From Lonicera japonica (lineage: Eukaryota; Streptophyta; Magnoliopsida; Dipsacales; Caprifoliaceae), in NCBI GenBank assembly GCA_021464415.1, contig JAKCWG010000035.1, positions 62,001-126,000 of the forward strand: a DNA stretch of 64,000 nt. Direction: 5' to 3'. The position numbers were made by a program, and so were the translations under genes. Shown here one piece after another: positions 1 through 10,522 of this stretch. The notes below the pieces were generated by a model. That model worked only from the letters and a program-made list of their open reading frames with translations, searched no databases and was not told the origin of the DNA. How positions within the stretch are numbered: position 1 is the stretch's first letter; every line of letters begins with the position of its first letter.

Positions 1-903
1 GAGAGAGAGTATTGAATAAGAAAAATTTAAAACATATATGAATAGTAGCCCAAAACTATATTAGAATAAAAATTGATGGACAATATTAATTTAAGAAGAA
101 TAAAACTCATATACATACATGAAAAAAAAATATATGGAATAACATACATACATACATTCTTCAAAAAATGAAATAAAAGAGTATATTCTTCAAAAGAGTA
201 AACAATAAAAAAAAGTAGAAGATGAGAAGTCTTAATAAAAGAGAGTATTTTTTTGTGAGGGAGAGAGAGAGTATTTATAAAAAAAAATTGTGAGGGGGGG
301 AAAGTTAGAAATTTTGAAATTTGAGATTCAAATTGTATTTGTTTATCATTAAATTAAGGTGAAGAAAAATAAAGTAAAAAAATATGATTTGATTGGGTGA
401 TTTGATATCCTAAAAACACATCTAACGGTTCATATTTCTTTTTGTGATTTATAAATAAATTTAGACCATTGATTAAATAAAAAAAAAGTTTGTCTTATAA
501 TATAAATATGCTCCGATTTTTTCATCGTTCTCACTAATTAATTGAGGCAGTTACAGCTCTAAATTGCCCCCTGCTTTAGCCAGGGCTTTTCTTCTTTCCC
601 TTATTTCAGGCCTCTAATTGTGGCTTTTCTTTCCTCCCCTATTTCAGGCATCAATTAATGTCTAAAATTCTTTAGTTTCCTTCTCTCTTTCGTCTTTACT
701 CATGTTCTTTCGTTCTTCCTCCCAATTAAAATGCACGTTTGGAACTCCTCCGCTCCCTATCATCTCCCCCTGCATTTCAAATTCTTTCCCTCCCCATTAT
801 GCGATGATCACCGCAATAATTATTAATGATGGAGAAGCCTTGATTAATGGCTTCCTTTGCTATAAATCAAACAGAAGGAATATTTACACTTCTTTGGCAG
901 ATT
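1..903. other. Unassigned AT-rich flank
   Basis: No gene is supported here. The first 540 bases are AT-rich with GA-rich runs near 1-10 and 262-275. From about 540 the composition shifts to pyrimidine-rich, with an imperfect direct repeat around CTATTTCAGGC near 587-660. An 88-codon open frame at 702-968 runs into the satellite that starts near 904 and shows no recognisable domain, so I do not call it. The change at 904, where the satellite phrase AGCTCGTGTTTTACCT begins, marks the edge of the tandem array. Confidence 0.4.
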
Positions 904-3612
904 TTACAAGAAGCTCGTGTTTTACCTTTAATAGACGTTCAGAATTTGAATTCAAAATCCTAGAGTGAATGTGCATCAAAATGAAGCCTTTTGCGGTAGA
1001 ATGCCAAAAAAAATACATTTTGGTCGCAAGGATTAACAACGGAAGTTTAGATTGTTAAATGGGCAACAACGACAAAGTGGACAAGATGCGCTTGTTTAAC
1101 CCATCATAGAAGTTCATAATTCGAATTCAAAATCTTGGGCTGAATGTCTTTGAAAATGAAGCCATTTACGGTAGAACGCCATAAAAAATACATTTCAGTC
1201 GTAAGGATCAACAAGGGATGTTTAGACCGTCAAATGGTCAACAACCACAACGTGGACAAGAAGCTCGTCTTTAACCCATCTAAGACGTTCAGAATTTGAA
1301 TTCAAAATCTTAGACAGAATGTCATTCGAAATGAAGCCTTTCGCCGTAGAACGCCTAAAAAATACATTTCGGTCGCAAGGATCAACAACGACAAAGTGGA
1401 CAAGATGCGCTTGTTTAACCCATCATAGTCGTTCAGATTTCGAATTCAAAATCTTGGAGTGAATGGAACTCAAAATGAAGCCATTTACGGTAGAACGCCA
1501 TAAAAAATACATTTCGATCGTAAGGATCAACAAGGGATGTTTAGACCGTCAAATGGTCAACAACCACAACGTGGACAAGAAGCTCGTGTTTTACCTATCA
1601 AAGACGTTCAGAATTTGAATTCAAAATCCTAGAGTGAATGTGCATCAAAATGAAGCCTTTTGCGGTAGAATGCCTAAAAAAATACATTTTGGTCGCAAGG
1701 ATTAACAACGGAAGTTTAGATTGTTAAATGGGCAACAACGACAAAGTGGACAAGATGCGCTTGTTTAACCCATCATAGAAGTTCAGAATTCGAATTCAAA
1801 ATCTTGGGCTGAATGTCTTTGAAAATGAAGCCATTTACGGTAGAACGCCATAAAAAATACATTTCAGTCGTAAGGATCAACAAGGGATGTTTAGACCGTC
1901 AAATGGTCAACAACCACAACGTGGACAAGAAGCTCGTCTTTAACCCATCTAAGACGTTCAGAATTTGAATTCAAAATCTTAGACAGAATGTCATTCGAAA
2001 TGAAGCCTTTCGCCGTAGAACGCCTAAAAAATACATTTCGGTCGCAAGGATCAACAACGACAAAGTGGACAAGATGCGCTTGTTTAACCCATCATAGACG
2101 TTCAGATTTCGAATTCAAAATCTTGGAGTGAATGGAACTCAAAATGAAGCCATTTACGGTAGAACGCCATAAAAAATACATTTCGGTCGAAAGGATCAAC
2201 AACGGATGTTTAGAACGTCAAATGGTCAACAAGAACAACGTGGACAAGAAGCTCGTGTTTTACCTATAAAAGACGTTCAGAATTTGAATTCAAAATCCTC
2301 GAGTGAATGTGCATCAAAATGAAGCCTTTTGCGGTAGAATGCCAAAAAAAATACATTTTGGTCGCAAGGATTAACAACGGAAGCTTATATTGTTAAATGG
2401 GCAACAACGACAAAGTGGACAAGATGCGCTTGTTTAACCCATCATAGAAGTTCATAATTCGAATTCAAAATCTTGGGCTGAATGTCTTTGAAAATGAAGC
2501 CATTTACGGTAGAACGCCATAAAAAATACATTTCAGTCGTAAGGATCAACAAGGGATGTTTAGACCGTCAAATGGTCAACAACCACAACGTGGACAAGAA
2601 GCTCGTCTTTAACCCATCTAAGACGTTCAGAATTTGAATTCAAAATCTTAGACAGAATGTCATTCAAAATGAAGCCTTTCGCCGTAGAACGCCTAAAAAA
2701 TACATTTCGGTCGCAAGGATCAACAACGACAAAGTGGACAAGATGCGCTTGTTTAACCCATCATAGACGTTCAGATTTCGAATTCAAAATCTTGGAGTGA
2801 ATGGAACTCAAAATGAAGCCATTTACGGTAGAACGCCATAAAAAATACATTTCAGTCGTAAGGATCAACAAGGGATGTTTAGACCGTCAAATGGTCAACA
2901 ACCACAACGTGGACAAGAAGCTCGTCTTTAACCCATCTAAGACGTTCAGAATTTGAATTCAAAATCTTAGACAGAATGTCATTCAAAATGAAGCCTTTCG
3001 CCGTAGAACGCCTAAAAAATACATTTCGGTCGCAAGGATCAACAACGACAAAGTGGACAAGATGCGATTGTTTAACCCATCATAGTCGTTCAGATTTCGA
3101 ATTCAAAATCTTGGAGTGAATGGAACTCAAAATGAAGCCATTTACGGTAGAACGCCTATTTTCGGTCGCAAAAAATACATTTCGATCGTAAGGATCAACA
3201 AGGGATGTTTAGACCGTCAAATGGTCAACAACCAAAACGTGGACAAGAAGCTCGTGTTTTACCTATCAAAGACGTTCAGAATTTGAATTCAAAATCCTAG
3301 AGTGAATGTGCATCAAAATGAAGCCTTTTGCGGTAGAATGCAAAAAAAAATACATTTTGGTCGCAAGGATTAACAACGGAAGTTTAGATTGTTAAATGGG
3401 CAACAACGACAAAGTGGACAAGATGCGCTTGTTTAACCCATCATAGAAGTTCATAATTCGAATTCAAAATCTTGGGCTGAATGTCTTTGAAAATGAAGCC
3501 ATTTACGGTAGAACGCCATAAAAAATACATTTCAGTCGTAAGGATCAACAAGGGATGTTTAGACCGTCAAATGGTCAACAACCACAACGTGGACAAGAAG
3601 CTCGTCTTTAAC
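904..3612 (+). repeat. Tandem satellite array, block 1 (669-bp tetrameric higher-order repeat)
   Basis: Head-to-tail monomers start at the phrase CGTTCAGAATTTGAATTC or variants. Starts at 936, 1111, 1286, 1430 and 1605 give monomer lengths of 175, 175, 144 and 175 bases, a 669-base four-monomer unit. The same monomer type recurs at about 1605, 2274 and 3273. The last interval is 999 bases because two extra monomers are present. Each monomer carries AAAATGAAGCC, AATACATTT, CAAGGATCAACAA and GTGGACAAGA. Block 1 stops in mid-monomer at 3612 against retroelement sequence. Monomer size suits nucleosome-length plant satellites, but a centromeric role is inference. Confidence 0.95.
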
Positions 3613-4211
3613 TGACGCGAACCCGGATCGTCTTTCCTAGCCAGGCTAATGGATCCTCAACCCTTGAACTACAAACGTAGCAAGAACCTTGGAATACGTC
3701 GAAAAGATGGAAGATGGAACCTCAACCCAACGCTTAAAGAAGCGCGAACCTCGGTATAGTCGAATGACGCCACAATCTAGTGTGATTGCTAGATTGATAA
3801 GTCAAGAACAATTGAATTTACTCAATTCAACATGTTCAACATGCTCTTAAAGAACACAAAGAGAAAGCTCTCAATTTAATTAATCATCAAAACTTATTTT
3901 TTTAAAACAATAATGTGCCTCCTTTAAATAGGAGTAAACAAAGCCTTAATCCTAATTCAAAAAGGAAACTAATTCCTACATAGAAAAGGAAAATAATAAC
4001 TCCTAGAATATTCCTAATGCAATAAGGAAATTAATAAACACCCTAAAATAAGCCCAAAATAATTCTAAAATAATAATAACTCTAGAAAATAATTATCTAT
4101 AATCCTTGGGCTTTAAGAAATATAAAATAAATAATTAAATTCTTCAGCCAGCCGGTCATGAGAACATGCAAGAACATAGAGCTAATATCTTGGCTAGGCT
4201 GGATCACATCA
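3613..4211 (-). repeat. 3' LTR of element A
   Basis: 599 bases, nearly identical to 6306-6902. The differences cluster in the outer 50 bases at the U5 end. There, this copy matches element B (CCTAGCCAGGCTAATGG) rather than its own partner LTR (TCTACCAGTTTGCTAATGG). That pattern suggests gene conversion or a crossover with the B-type LTR. Confidence 0.9.
3919..3934 (-). promoter_or_regulatory. LTR core promoter dyad (A, 3' LTR)
   Basis: CTCCTTTAAATAGGAG on the plus strand; on the element strand it reads CTCCTATTTAAAGGAG, a TATTTAAA TATA-like box inside a CTCCT/AGGAG dyad. The same 16 bases recur in the LTRs of A, B, C, the palindrome and D, which supports a conserved core promoter. Confidence 0.6.
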
Positions 4212-5279
4212 TTCCCTCTTCTTCAAGAAGATTCGTCCTCGAATCTGGCCTACCCATTCCTCGATTCAACCAGTCTTGAACAACTTCGGCATTCGGACAC
4301 GGCTTTGGAACTTGAAATCTCCCATGCCAATTGAATAAGTATTTTGAATACTTCCCATTCTTCCGTTGAAACTTAACATGAGATAATTCTGTTCTTCCTT
4401 CCCATGAAAACAAATATTTCGAATATCTTCGACGCTTGATTCTCCTTACAAAGCAAAACTTCTCGAATTTCAAACAATATTGCAATGCGATCCTCCGCAA
4501 CTTGTTGAAGAAATCTAATAACATAAAGTTTGGATGGACATCAAAGCGATCCACTCCAATGAAGTCTACATGCTCCACTTCATCAACTTTCAACATACTT
4601 TCCTTGTGTAACTTCATTTGATCTTCAAGAGCTTGCTTAGGTGGCAATGGAACTAGAGTAATAGTAGTTGAAGTCTCTTGCTTGTCAACTCGTCCCTCAA
4701 TGGGAATCGATTGGCTTTGCTCAATGTAATTATCTTCAACTTGCACTATAACTTCTTCATCTTCTTCTTGCAAACTTGGAACTACACCTTCAACCACAAC
4801 TCGCCTTCTTCAGCCGTCACTTCAATTTCCTCGATCTCATCAATTTTCGGTTTATTCTCCGATAGTGGTGTAGATATGGTTAGCTTTTCCTCCTCTTTAC
4901 AATGATTTGATTCGCAAGAGGATGAATTCGGATTTGGCTCTTCGCTGCGCCTCATATGGAATTCAATATAAGCCTCCATCATCTTCCCCAATTTGTGCCA
5001 TTCTTTAGGATCATTCAAAGGAGTCTTCTTCTTGCTGCTACCCATATTGTTGTCTTCAACCCGACTTTTTCTAACCTCGCCACAATGTCTTCTATTAGTA
5101 ACACCTGGATCCCATTCATCTTCAAATTTAACTTTACAAGGTTTACTTTTCAAGTTCTCTTCAGGAGCTTTATTCAACCGCTTACGCCGTTCAATCTCTA
5201 ATTGCGTTAATCGCGCACTATCGCGTTTAATCTCCTCTTGAAGCCACCTTTCTCCATGTTCAAAATTTAGACAAGACAT
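4204..5279 (-). pseudogene. Element A protein (YSKYLF-WHGR family), one frameshift
   Basis: Two minus-strand reading frames, 5279-4782 (165 codons) and 4797-4204 (197 codons), overlap by 16 bases in different frames. Both match parts of the single intact frame at 40643-41536, so one base-level frameshift near 4785-4797 split one gene. The N-terminal part is charged, begins MSCLNFEHGERW and contains EDEWDPG and a CESNHCKEEE stretch. The C-terminal part contains DFIGVDRFDVHPNF, FFNKLRRIAL, two YSKYLF motifs, NWHGR and the tail DSRTNLLEEEG ending at the polypurine tract. I see no protease, polymerase or integrase motif. Function unknown. The N-terminus could be gag-derived, and the tail resembles gypsy polyprotein C-termini. 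Confidence 0.75.
4212..4224 (-). other. Polypurine tract of element A
   Basis: On the minus strand GAAGAAGAGGGAA lies directly against the LTR start TGATGTG. This is the expected plus-strand primer position in an LTR element. It also encodes the EEEG tail of the element protein. Confidence 0.85.
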
Positions 5280-6112
5280 ACTTGCTGCAAAACAAAGATT
5301 AGTGCAATAAAGATAATCCTCACTACACTCCCTTTCGTGTTTCGCTCAAAGATGTCACTCTGATTTTAACCGCTCGTGTTTGTAGCTCAAGAAAGATATA
5401 CTCACAATTTTCTCTTTGGAACTTTTAAACAAGTTGAATAATATGAATATCACAAGTCCTCAACAACCAATTGCACACCCACAATTAAATTGGACGCATT
5501 CAACAATGTAATACCAAGGACGCAAGAAACCAAAATTCTAGCAATATTAATGAGCCAAAACGAATTTCTAGAATTGCTAGAATAAATGCAAGTAGATTTC
5601 CAAAGGATAAGCACCAATCAAATCCCTAATTAACGCAAATCAAATATCCTATGACTTTCTAGATTTTTCCCACCAAACGGAATTTATTTGACCAAAATCA
5701 CAAGATTAAAACCCAACAAGAAGTATATCAATGAATAATCTAGGTTTTTTTTGAAATATTTAAACCTCCACAATTGAAACTTCAATGCAACAATATTCGT
5801 AAACCAACCCTAACAATAATCAAAATTCAATTCTAGGGTTCTTCCAACAAAGAAAATTTCAATAAATAAATTTTTTTACTATTCACGCAGCACTATTCAC
5901 AAACACTTTTTTTTTAATGCAGGTGCTATCGTAAAAACAGCAATAACTTTTGATCTAACCGTTGGATCGGGCTGATTTTCGGATATGTTGTTCGGAAACG
6001 CAATTTTACAATATTGGGGGCGGAAAATCAGGACGATCCGAGGTTGTTTCGATAGCAAAAACCACTAATTTCGACAGTTCAACGGGATTTTGGAAAAAAA
6101 AATCTGATTTGC

Positions 6113-6163
<51 letters not shown>

Positions 6164-6292
6164 CAGAATCTATAAACCCTAACACAATTTTTTTGGAATA
6201 AGTTTAACAAGAATGAAGGCCTAGGGTTTTAAGAATCTACTACGAATGAAATAACAATAAACTAAAGATAGAAAACCTGGATAGAAAAGTTT
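5280..6292 (-). other. Element A untranslated leader
   Basis: About 1 kb between the primer site and the first ATG of the element protein, with no supported coding frame. Near 5880-5910 it has the minus-strand phrase GTGAATAGTGC twice. This is a diverged version of the GAACAGT minisatellite in element B's leader. Near 5720-5750 and 7810-7900 both leaders share the same run of sequence around CTAGAATTTGG, so the leaders of A and B are homologous. Confidence 0.6.
6116..6163. repeat. 48-base T homopolymer
   Basis: An uninterrupted T run on the plus strand (A run on the element strand) in the leader of element A. Element B has A runs in the corresponding place (7149-7178 and 7322-7348). Confidence 0.9.
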
Positions 6293-6304
6293 GCTCTGAT
6301 ACCA
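6293..6304 (-). other. Primer-binding site of element A
   Basis: GCTCTGATACCA on the plus strand is the complement of TGGTATCAGAGC. It sits one base from the LTR end at 6306 and matches the 3' end of initiator-Met tRNA, the usual primer of plant LTR elements. Confidence 0.9.
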
Positions 6305-6305
6305 A

Positions 6306-6902
6306 TGACGCGAACTCGGATCGTCTTTTCTACCAGTTTGCTAATGGATCCTCAACCTTGAACTACAAACGTAGCAAGAACCTTGGAATACGTCGAAAAG
6401 ATGGAAGATGGAACCTCAACCCAACGCTTAAAGAAGCGCGAACCTCGGTATAATGAATGACGCCACAATCTAGTGTGATTGCTAGATTGATAAGTCAAGA
6501 ACAATTGAATTTACTCAATTCAACATGTTCAACATGCTCTTAAAGAACACAAAGAGAAAGCTCTCAATTTAATTAATCATCAAAACTTATTTTTTAAAAC
6601 AATAATGTGCCTCCTTTAAATAGGAGTAAACAAAGCCTTAATCCTAATTCAAAAGGAAACTAATTCCTACATAGAAAAGGAAAATAATAACTCCTAGAAT
6701 ATTCCTAATGCAATAAGGAAATTAATAAACACCCTAAAATAAGCCCAAAATAATTCTAAAATAATAATAACTCTAGAAAATAATTATCTATAATCCTTGG
6801 GCTTTAAGAAATATAAAATAAATAATTAAATTCTTCAGCCAGCCGGTCATGAGAACATGCAAGAACATAGAGCTAATATCTTGGCTAGGCTGGATCACAT
6901 CA
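6306..6902 (-). repeat. 5' LTR of element A
   Basis: 597 bases, bounded by TGATGTGATCC and TTCGCGTCA on the minus strand. The core promoter dyad is at about 6611-6626. The right edge meets a 104-base LTR end of element B at 6903. Confidence 0.9.
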
Positions 6903-7006
6903 CATCTTCCATCTTTTCGACGTATTCCAAGGTTCTTGCTACGTTTGTAGTTCAAGGGTTGAGGATCCATTAGCCTGGCTAGGAAAGACGATCCGGGTTC
7001 GCGTCA
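6903..7006 (+). repeat. Truncated 5' LTR of element B
   Basis: Matches the last 104 bases of B's 3' LTR (ending at 10522). It also appears to be an exact inverted copy of 3613-3716 at the far end of element A. Confidence 0.88.
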
Positions 7007-7007
7007 T

Positions 7008-7019
7008 TGGTATCAGAGC
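7008..7019 (+). other. Primer-binding site of element B
   Basis: TGGTATCAGAGC, one base after the LTR end CA at 7005-7006; initiator-Met tRNA type. Confidence 0.92.
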
Positions 7020-7179
7020 AGACTTTTCTATCCAGGTTCTCTATCTTAGTTTCTTGTTCTTTCAATTTCGTAGTAGATCTTGAAACCCTAGGCTTTCATT
7101 CTTGTTAATCTTATTCCAAAAAAATTGTGTTAGGGTTTATAGATTCTGAAAAAAAAAATAAAAAAAAAAAAAAAAAATA

Positions 7180-7321
7180 TTCGGGTGAACAGTGCCGTGA
7201 ACAGTGCGCATGAACAGTAATCGTAACAGTGATGAACAGTAATCGCGATGAACAGTGATGAACAGTAACCGCGATGAACAGTGCGCGATGAACAGTGATT
7301 TGGCGTGAACAGTGTTTTCTG
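7180..7321 (+). repeat. GAACAGT minisatellite in B leader
   Basis: About ten irregular copies of GAACAGT or AACAGT, separated by short spacers such as AATCGCGAT and GCGCGAT, flanked on both sides by A runs. It lies in the untranslated leader downstream of the primer site. Confidence 0.75.
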
Positions 7322-8184
7322 AAAAAAAAAAAAAAAAAAAAAAAAAAACAGAATTCTGAATTGCTTGTAAACCCTAGAAAAAAAAAAATTGATTATTGTG
7401 TATATAGGTTTTCGTTGTTTTGAATTGGATTACAACAAAGTTGGAATGTTGAAGCGAAAACCCTAGGTTGTTTATTCTTCGTCGAATAGCGATTCAATAG
7501 CTGCGAATTTGGGCGCTATTATTGAAATTGAGGATTTAAGTTGAACCCTAGAAATTCCGAATAATATTCAATCGTTTGAGTTTGTTGATCCTTGTTGCAT
7601 CTTCATTCTAATTGGGATTCTTATTTTGTGTTCCATATAAATCTATTTTGCTTGGAAAATCTAGAAAGCCATAGGATATTTGAGTTGCATTTAATTAAGG
7701 ATTTGATTGTTGCCTAGCGTTTGGAAATCTGCTTGCATTATTCTAGCAATTCTAGCAATTCGTTTGGCTCATTAATATTGCTAGAATTTGGTTTCTTGAG
7801 TCCTTATATATCATTGTGAAGGCGTTCAATCTAGGTGTGTGCGATTGGTTGTTGGGGACTTGCGATATATTCATATTGTTCAACTTGTTTTAAAAGTTCC
7901 AAGGAGAAAAATTGTGAGGTTTTTTATTACTTGAGTGACAAACACGAGAGAAAAAAAAATGTGTGATACTTGAGTGATACACGTAAGGGAGTGCGTGAGG
8001 AAATTTTATTTCTTTATTTGTACTAATCCTTATTTTGGCAGCGCAAGAATGTCTTATTTTAATTTTGAGCAAGTTGGCGTGATGAGGATTTAAAAGGGAT
8101 AGTGCGCGAGTAAAAAAATCTAGAATTAGACGGCGCATGCGGTTAAGTAAGTGAAACTCTAATGGGGAAAGGAGAAAACAAAAT

Positions 8185-9850
8185 TTGGTAGCAGCACAAA
8201 AAGACTTTCCTTGTTTGATGATGAGGATTGTTTCTAAGTTTAACGAATTGTTTACCAAAACTTATGAGCAATTTAAGAGGAGGGAAAGTTTTGTGCCAAA
8301 CCAAATTGAAGAGCAGCGCGTAGAAGGTGAATTGCTAGCTGAATGTGTGGACCCAAGCGTGCGAGCGAATATATTCGACTAGATGCTCGTGCAAGAGAAG
8401 GTGTTGTAGTTTGATAATTGATGGGGAGTTTACTCAAACTTTGCTAGCACAACAATGATTGAGAAGTTGAATCTGCCTACGTTCAAGCACCCGTGTCCTA
8501 TAAGTTGCAATGGCTGAATGAAATGGAGTGATAAGGGTTAATGAGCAAGTGCTTATTTCTCTTGGCATTGGGAAGTACAAGGATGAAGTCTTATGCGATG
8601 TGGTTCCAATGCAAGCCGGCCACATGATTTTGGGTCGAATGGCAACTTGATAGGCAAGTCAATTACAATGGCGTTTCCAATAAGTACTCTTCAAGATGAA
8701 TGAGAGAACCATTTCTCTTATTCCATTGCCACCAAAGCAAGCTTATGAAGATCAAATGAAGTTACAAAAGGAGAGTGATCAAAAAAGAAGAGTGAGCGAA
8801 AACAAGAAAAATGGTGAAGGAGTGGAAAGGAAGAGAGCGAAGATGAAAAGAAAGAAGGAGAGAGAAAAATAAAAGAGTAATGAAAAAGAGAGGCTGAGGT
8901 AAAAGAAAAGAAAAAGAAAATCAGTGATCTCTAGTGAGAATGAGTATAAAAAAGACTTGAGTGAAGTGACGGGGAGATTAGAAAAAAAGAGTGAATCGGA
9001 GGAAGAATTTTCAAATACTAACAATTTTAATCCCGTTTTGCCTATATCTATTGTGTCTTATTTGCAGGGCTTTGAGATCAACACCAAGGAAAGTTGAGTT
9101 AGAACATAGACAGCAAGCTTTAAAGCAAGGTGTTGATGAACTTGAATTGGAAAGTTGTTGCCCAAAGAAGCTTATGGGATTCAAACTGAGCGTGATTGTT
9201 TGAATGGGTAAACTAACTCTGTGAATTTGAATAATGCTTTTGTGATTTAAATAATCAAAATTTGAGCCATTCTTGGAAAAATTGTTTTGAAAGGCTTTGA
9301 TCATTGGAATATCACATTGTCATGTAACAATAGTAGTTTGAATTGTTACATATCGATTAGTCAATTGCTTATGATGAATTTTGATGCGCTAATCGCTAAC
9401 CTCAAGAAGTGCACTCTTGGCACGAATGAGACTATGTTTCTTTGCTTTTATGAGAGTGTTGTAGGTAAGCCGGATTTAGCGGGGGAGTTGAATAGCATGG
9501 CAGCCATAGAGAGTGAAAGAAATATGGAGATTAGTTACGGAGGAGATCAAGAATTTCCAAGGCAGCCATGGGAAGCGAGGAGGATCTTTGCAAAGGAAGA
9601 GAGAGTTTCTAGCCAAAAAACCGGAGTTGGAAGTTGATGAAGTGGAGCATGTAGACTTCATTGTGTGGACAAGTATGATTTCCATCCGAATTATCAGCCG
9701 GGAAGTTTCTTCAATGAACTAAAGATGATCGAGTTGAAGCATAGCCTCAAGTTTGATGAATCCGTTTGTCAAAGAAGGCCAAGCTGCAAATTGGAAGATG
9801 TGGGTTGAATCAAACAAAGCTTAGCAAAGATTCGAGGACGAATCTTTCTT
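8185..9850 (+). pseudogene. Degraded coding region of element B
   Basis: Broken frames correspond piecewise to element C (16008-18393). 8330-8650 matches the protease-like region (LLAECVDPSVRANIF, then VNEQVLISLGIGKYKDE in shifted frames). 8700-8770 matches the LPPKQAYEDQMKLQKES linker. 9110-9180 matches ELELESCCPKKLMGFK. 9380-9440 matches the reverse-transcriptase-like ANLKKCT strand. 9629-9850 matches the VDEVEHVDFI domain and EEEGYD tail. Multiple frameshifts and stops show it is dead. The catalytic Asp-Gly pair of the protease is no longer in a readable context. Confidence 0.7.
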
Positions 9851-9864
9851 GAAGAAGAGGGGTA
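9851..9864 (+). other. Polypurine tract of element B
   Basis: GAAGAAGAGGGGTA directly before the LTR start TGATATGATCC. Confidence 0.85.
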
Positions 9865-10522
9865 TGATATGATCCGGTCTAGCTTCAATTTCTATTCAAC
9901 CATGGTGGTTTGTGGCATCCTAAATGATGATCCATAACTGATGAATTACAAGGATAGAGCATGGAAATTCAAAAGGAATTCCATAGAAATTCAAGACTTC
10001 TATATTATTTCCTTAATTATTTAGGAGTTTATTTTAGTCGTCTTATTTTATTATTCAATTGGAATTAGATTAGTAGTTTCCTTTTTGAATAAGTTTCCTT
10101 ATTATTTATTATTATTTTCCTTATTGTGTTAGGATTATTCTAGAAGTTTTTTCTTTTCTAGGTAGGAATTAGTTTCCTTTTTGAATTTGATTCTAGCTTT
10201 GTTTCTCCTATTTAAAGGAGGCACATTATTGTTTTAAAAATAAGTTTTGATGATTAATTAAATTGAGAGTTTTCTCTTTGTGTTCTCTAAGAACATGTTG
10301 AACATGTTGAATTGATTAATTCAATTGTTCTTGACTTATCAATCTAGCAATCACACTAGATTGTGGCGTCATTCATTATACCGAGGTTCGCGCTTCTTTA
10401 AGCGTTGGGTTGAGGTTCCATCTTCCATCTTTTCGACGTATTCCAAGGTTCTTGCTACGTTTGTAGTTCAAGGGTTGAGGATCCATTAGCCTGGCTAGGA
10501 AAGACGATCCGGGTTCGCGTCA
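9865..10522 (+). repeat. 3' LTR of element B
   Basis: 658 bases. The core promoter dyad CTCCTATTTAAAGGAG is at 10205-10220. It ends GGGTTCGCGTCA. Its first third (CTATTCAACCATGGTGG and on) resembles the palindrome and C LTRs, not A's LTR. Its last two thirds are shared with A. This is a mosaic LTR pattern within the group. Confidence 0.9.

Larger units (their letters stand above)
3613..6902 (-). mobile_element. Non-autonomous LTR retrotransposon A, structurally complete
   Basis: Read on the minus strand this is a whole element: 5' LTR (6306-6902), Met-tRNA primer site (6293-6304), 2.08-kb internal region, polypurine tract (4212-4224) and 3' LTR (3613-4211). Both LTRs start TGATGTGATCCAGCC and end TTCGCGTCA. 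The internal region has no protease, reverse transcriptase or integrase; it carries one frameshifted element protein and a long untranslated leader with a 48-base homopolymer. It would therefore need enzymes in trans, and gypsy element D at 50801-55248 shares its LTR end and core promoter. The flanks do not form a target duplication: satellite TTAAC on the left, and CATCT of element B's LTR on the right. This implies rearrangement after insertion. Confidence 0.9.
6903..10522 (+). mobile_element. Non-autonomous LTR retrotransposon B, 5' LTR mostly lost
   Basis: A plus-strand element: remnant of the 5' LTR (6903-7006), primer site (7008-7019), leader with minisatellite, degraded coding region (about 8185-9850), polypurine tract (9851-9864) and full 3' LTR (9865-10522, 658 bases, TGATATGATCC to TTCGCGTCA). 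It is related to A by LTR ends, leader and C-terminal protein domain. Unlike A it also retains protease-like and reverse-transcriptase-derived sequence, as C does. Only the last 104 bases of the 5' LTR survive, starting where element A ends. The satellite resumes at 10523. Confidence 0.88.

Noticed and set aside
702..968. 88-codon open frame as a gene
   Set aside because: It crosses from unassigned flank into satellite, has no recognisable domain, and nothing supports a promoter or splice structure.
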